This document shows positions 63,275 through 64,000 of a stretch of 64,000 bases of DNA, piece by piece. The stretch is from Pectobacterium sp. CFBP8739 (GTDB lineage Bacteria > Pseudomonadota > Gammaproteobacteria > Enterobacterales > Enterobacteriaceae). The number at the start of each line of letters is the position of its first letter. Position 1 is the stretch's first letter. The notes beneath the pieces are model-generated. The model was not told the origin of the DNA, ran no database searches, and saw only the letters and a list, made by a program, of their open reading frames with translations. Where the stretch lies: assembly GCF_013449375.1 (NCBI RefSeq), contig NZ_JACDRR010000005.1, forward strand, positions 39,074-103,073, in the 5' to 3' direction. Both the position numbers and the translations under genes were made by a program.

Positions 63275-64000
63275 CTATGCGCTAAAGGGGTCAGGGGAGT
63301 CGTAAAGATCAAGGCGTCCGATGACGTTGATCGACAGCGTGGATTCCAGTTCGGTGAAGGACAGCACCGGAACGTGGTGAAATTCGTCCTGTAGCAAGGT
63401 ACGCAGTGGGCTGCGCAGATCCTGCGCCACCAGTACCAGACTGCGCTGCGAGGAGAACGGCGGAAATGCCTGCCGTAGCTGATTGAGCAGCGTGGAGGCG
63501 TAGTCCTGCGTCAAGGCGAAGAAGGTTTCATTCTGCGTCTGGCGCAGCGCGTCGCGCAGTAGCTCCTCACTTTCCGGCGTCAGCAGCCAGACGGCCAGAC
63601 TGTTTTCGTCGCTGTACTGGTGGCAGATTTGCGATTTGAGCGCCAGACGCACGTAGTCGGTCAGCGCCAGCGTATCCCGTTCGTGCTGGCCGACTTCAAT
63701 CAACGCCTCGGCGATAGGGCGCACGGAACGAAGCGGCACGCGTTCGGAAGCCAGCCGTTGCAGCACGCTGGCGAAACGCGAAAGCGGCATGATGCGCTGA
63801 AGCTCCTGCGCCAATTCCGGCTGCTCACTTTCCAGCCAGGCCAGAATGGATTTGGTTTCCTGCAAGCCAATAAATTGCGAACCGGTACGATGAATGGCCT
63901 GTTCCATACGCGCGAGGATCAGTTCATCCGCCGTCCAGCGTGGCACATCGTCCGGCTGCTGTGCGGCGTGTGCCAGCGGCAACCAGAGCCAGTGGCTTTC
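63275..64000 (-). CDS. hrcV: Type III secretion export gate protein HrcV, C-terminal part
   Basis: The last 241 residues of an FlhA/YscV-family protein; the frame is open through the right window edge. Conserved FIGLQETKSILAWLESEQPELAQELQRIMPLSRFASVLQRLASERVPLRSVRPIAEALIEVG and the end SLVLVAQDLRSPLRTLLQDEFHHVPVLSFTELESTLSINVIGRL. This is the cytoplasmic ring that receives chaperone-effector complexes. The N-terminal membrane region is outside the window. Confidence 0.93.
   Translation of the reverse strand, partial: ESHWLWLPLAHAAQQPDDVPRWTADELILARMEQAIHRTGSQFIGLQETKSILAWLESEQPELAQELQRIMPLSRFASVLQRLASERVPLRSVRPIAEALIEVGQHERDTLALTDYVRLALKSQICHQYSDENSLAVWLLTPESEELLRDALRQTQNETFFALTQDYASTLLNQLRQAFPPFSSQRSLVLVAQDLRSPLRTLLQDEFHHVPVLSFTELESTLSINVIGRLDLYDSPDPFSA

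Overview
The window looks like chromosome of a soft-rot enterobacterium, most likely Pectobacterium. The grounds are a non-flagellar hrp/hrc type III secretion operon of the Erwinia/Pectobacterium type at the right end, an E. coli-like narXL-narK-narGHJI block, rstAB, folM, chaA and chaC homologues, a pecS/pecM-like divergent pair, and enterobacterial intergenic repeats. The assignment rests on protein recognition and gene order only; no database search was made.

Left part (1-15.0 kb): the start of an asr-like acid-shock gene with a near-consensus RstA box, then rstB/rstA, an unrecognised 400-residue protein, a secreted YceI-family protein, and a folM - ECF sigma - anti-sigma gene run. These are followed by a SulP transporter (dauA-like), chaA, a Fur-box-preceded ferric-siderophore reductase, chaC, a DUF481 outer-membrane protein and an acyltransferase-3 membrane protein.

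Nitrate respiration (15.4-27.0 kb): narL and narX on the minus strand, then narK and narGHJI on the plus strand. There are perfect FNR boxes before narK and narG and NarL heptamers in E. coli-like positions. A structured repeat of about 207 bp lies between narK and narG.

Catabolic region (27.0-46.1 kb): a pecM/pecS-like pair with an OsmC protein; a three-enzyme module resembling the beta-hydroxyaspartate enzymes BhcB, BhcC and BhcD (or EutB/EutC) with a divergent YheO/DauR-type regulator; and a large amine-catabolism locus. That locus holds a PotA-like ATPase, a MocR/GabR regulator, GabT, GabD, a PotF-like binding protein, two permeases, an SDR, an APH-fold kinase and a class III aminotransferase-fold protein that most resembles the phospho-lyases ETNPPL/PHYKPL. 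A second copy of the structured repeat and shared TGATGCATC motifs lie inside it.

Right part (46.1-64 kb): a methyl-accepting chemotaxis protein and an AT-rich gap of about 950 bp. Next is a MetNIQ-like importer interleaved with an N-succinylamino-acid-racemase-like enolase, then a RelE/XRE-type toxin-antitoxin pair, an M20 peptidase and a divergent LysR regulator. The window ends in hrcU, T, S, R, Q, hrpP, hrpO, hrcN, hrpQ and a truncated hrcV, all on the minus strand and nearly all touching or overlapping.

The strongest candidates for something undescribed are the repeat pair with compensatory stem changes, the kinase/phospho-lyase amine locus, the beta-hydroxyaspartate-like module without an obvious aminotransferase, and the racemase/importer/M20 locus.
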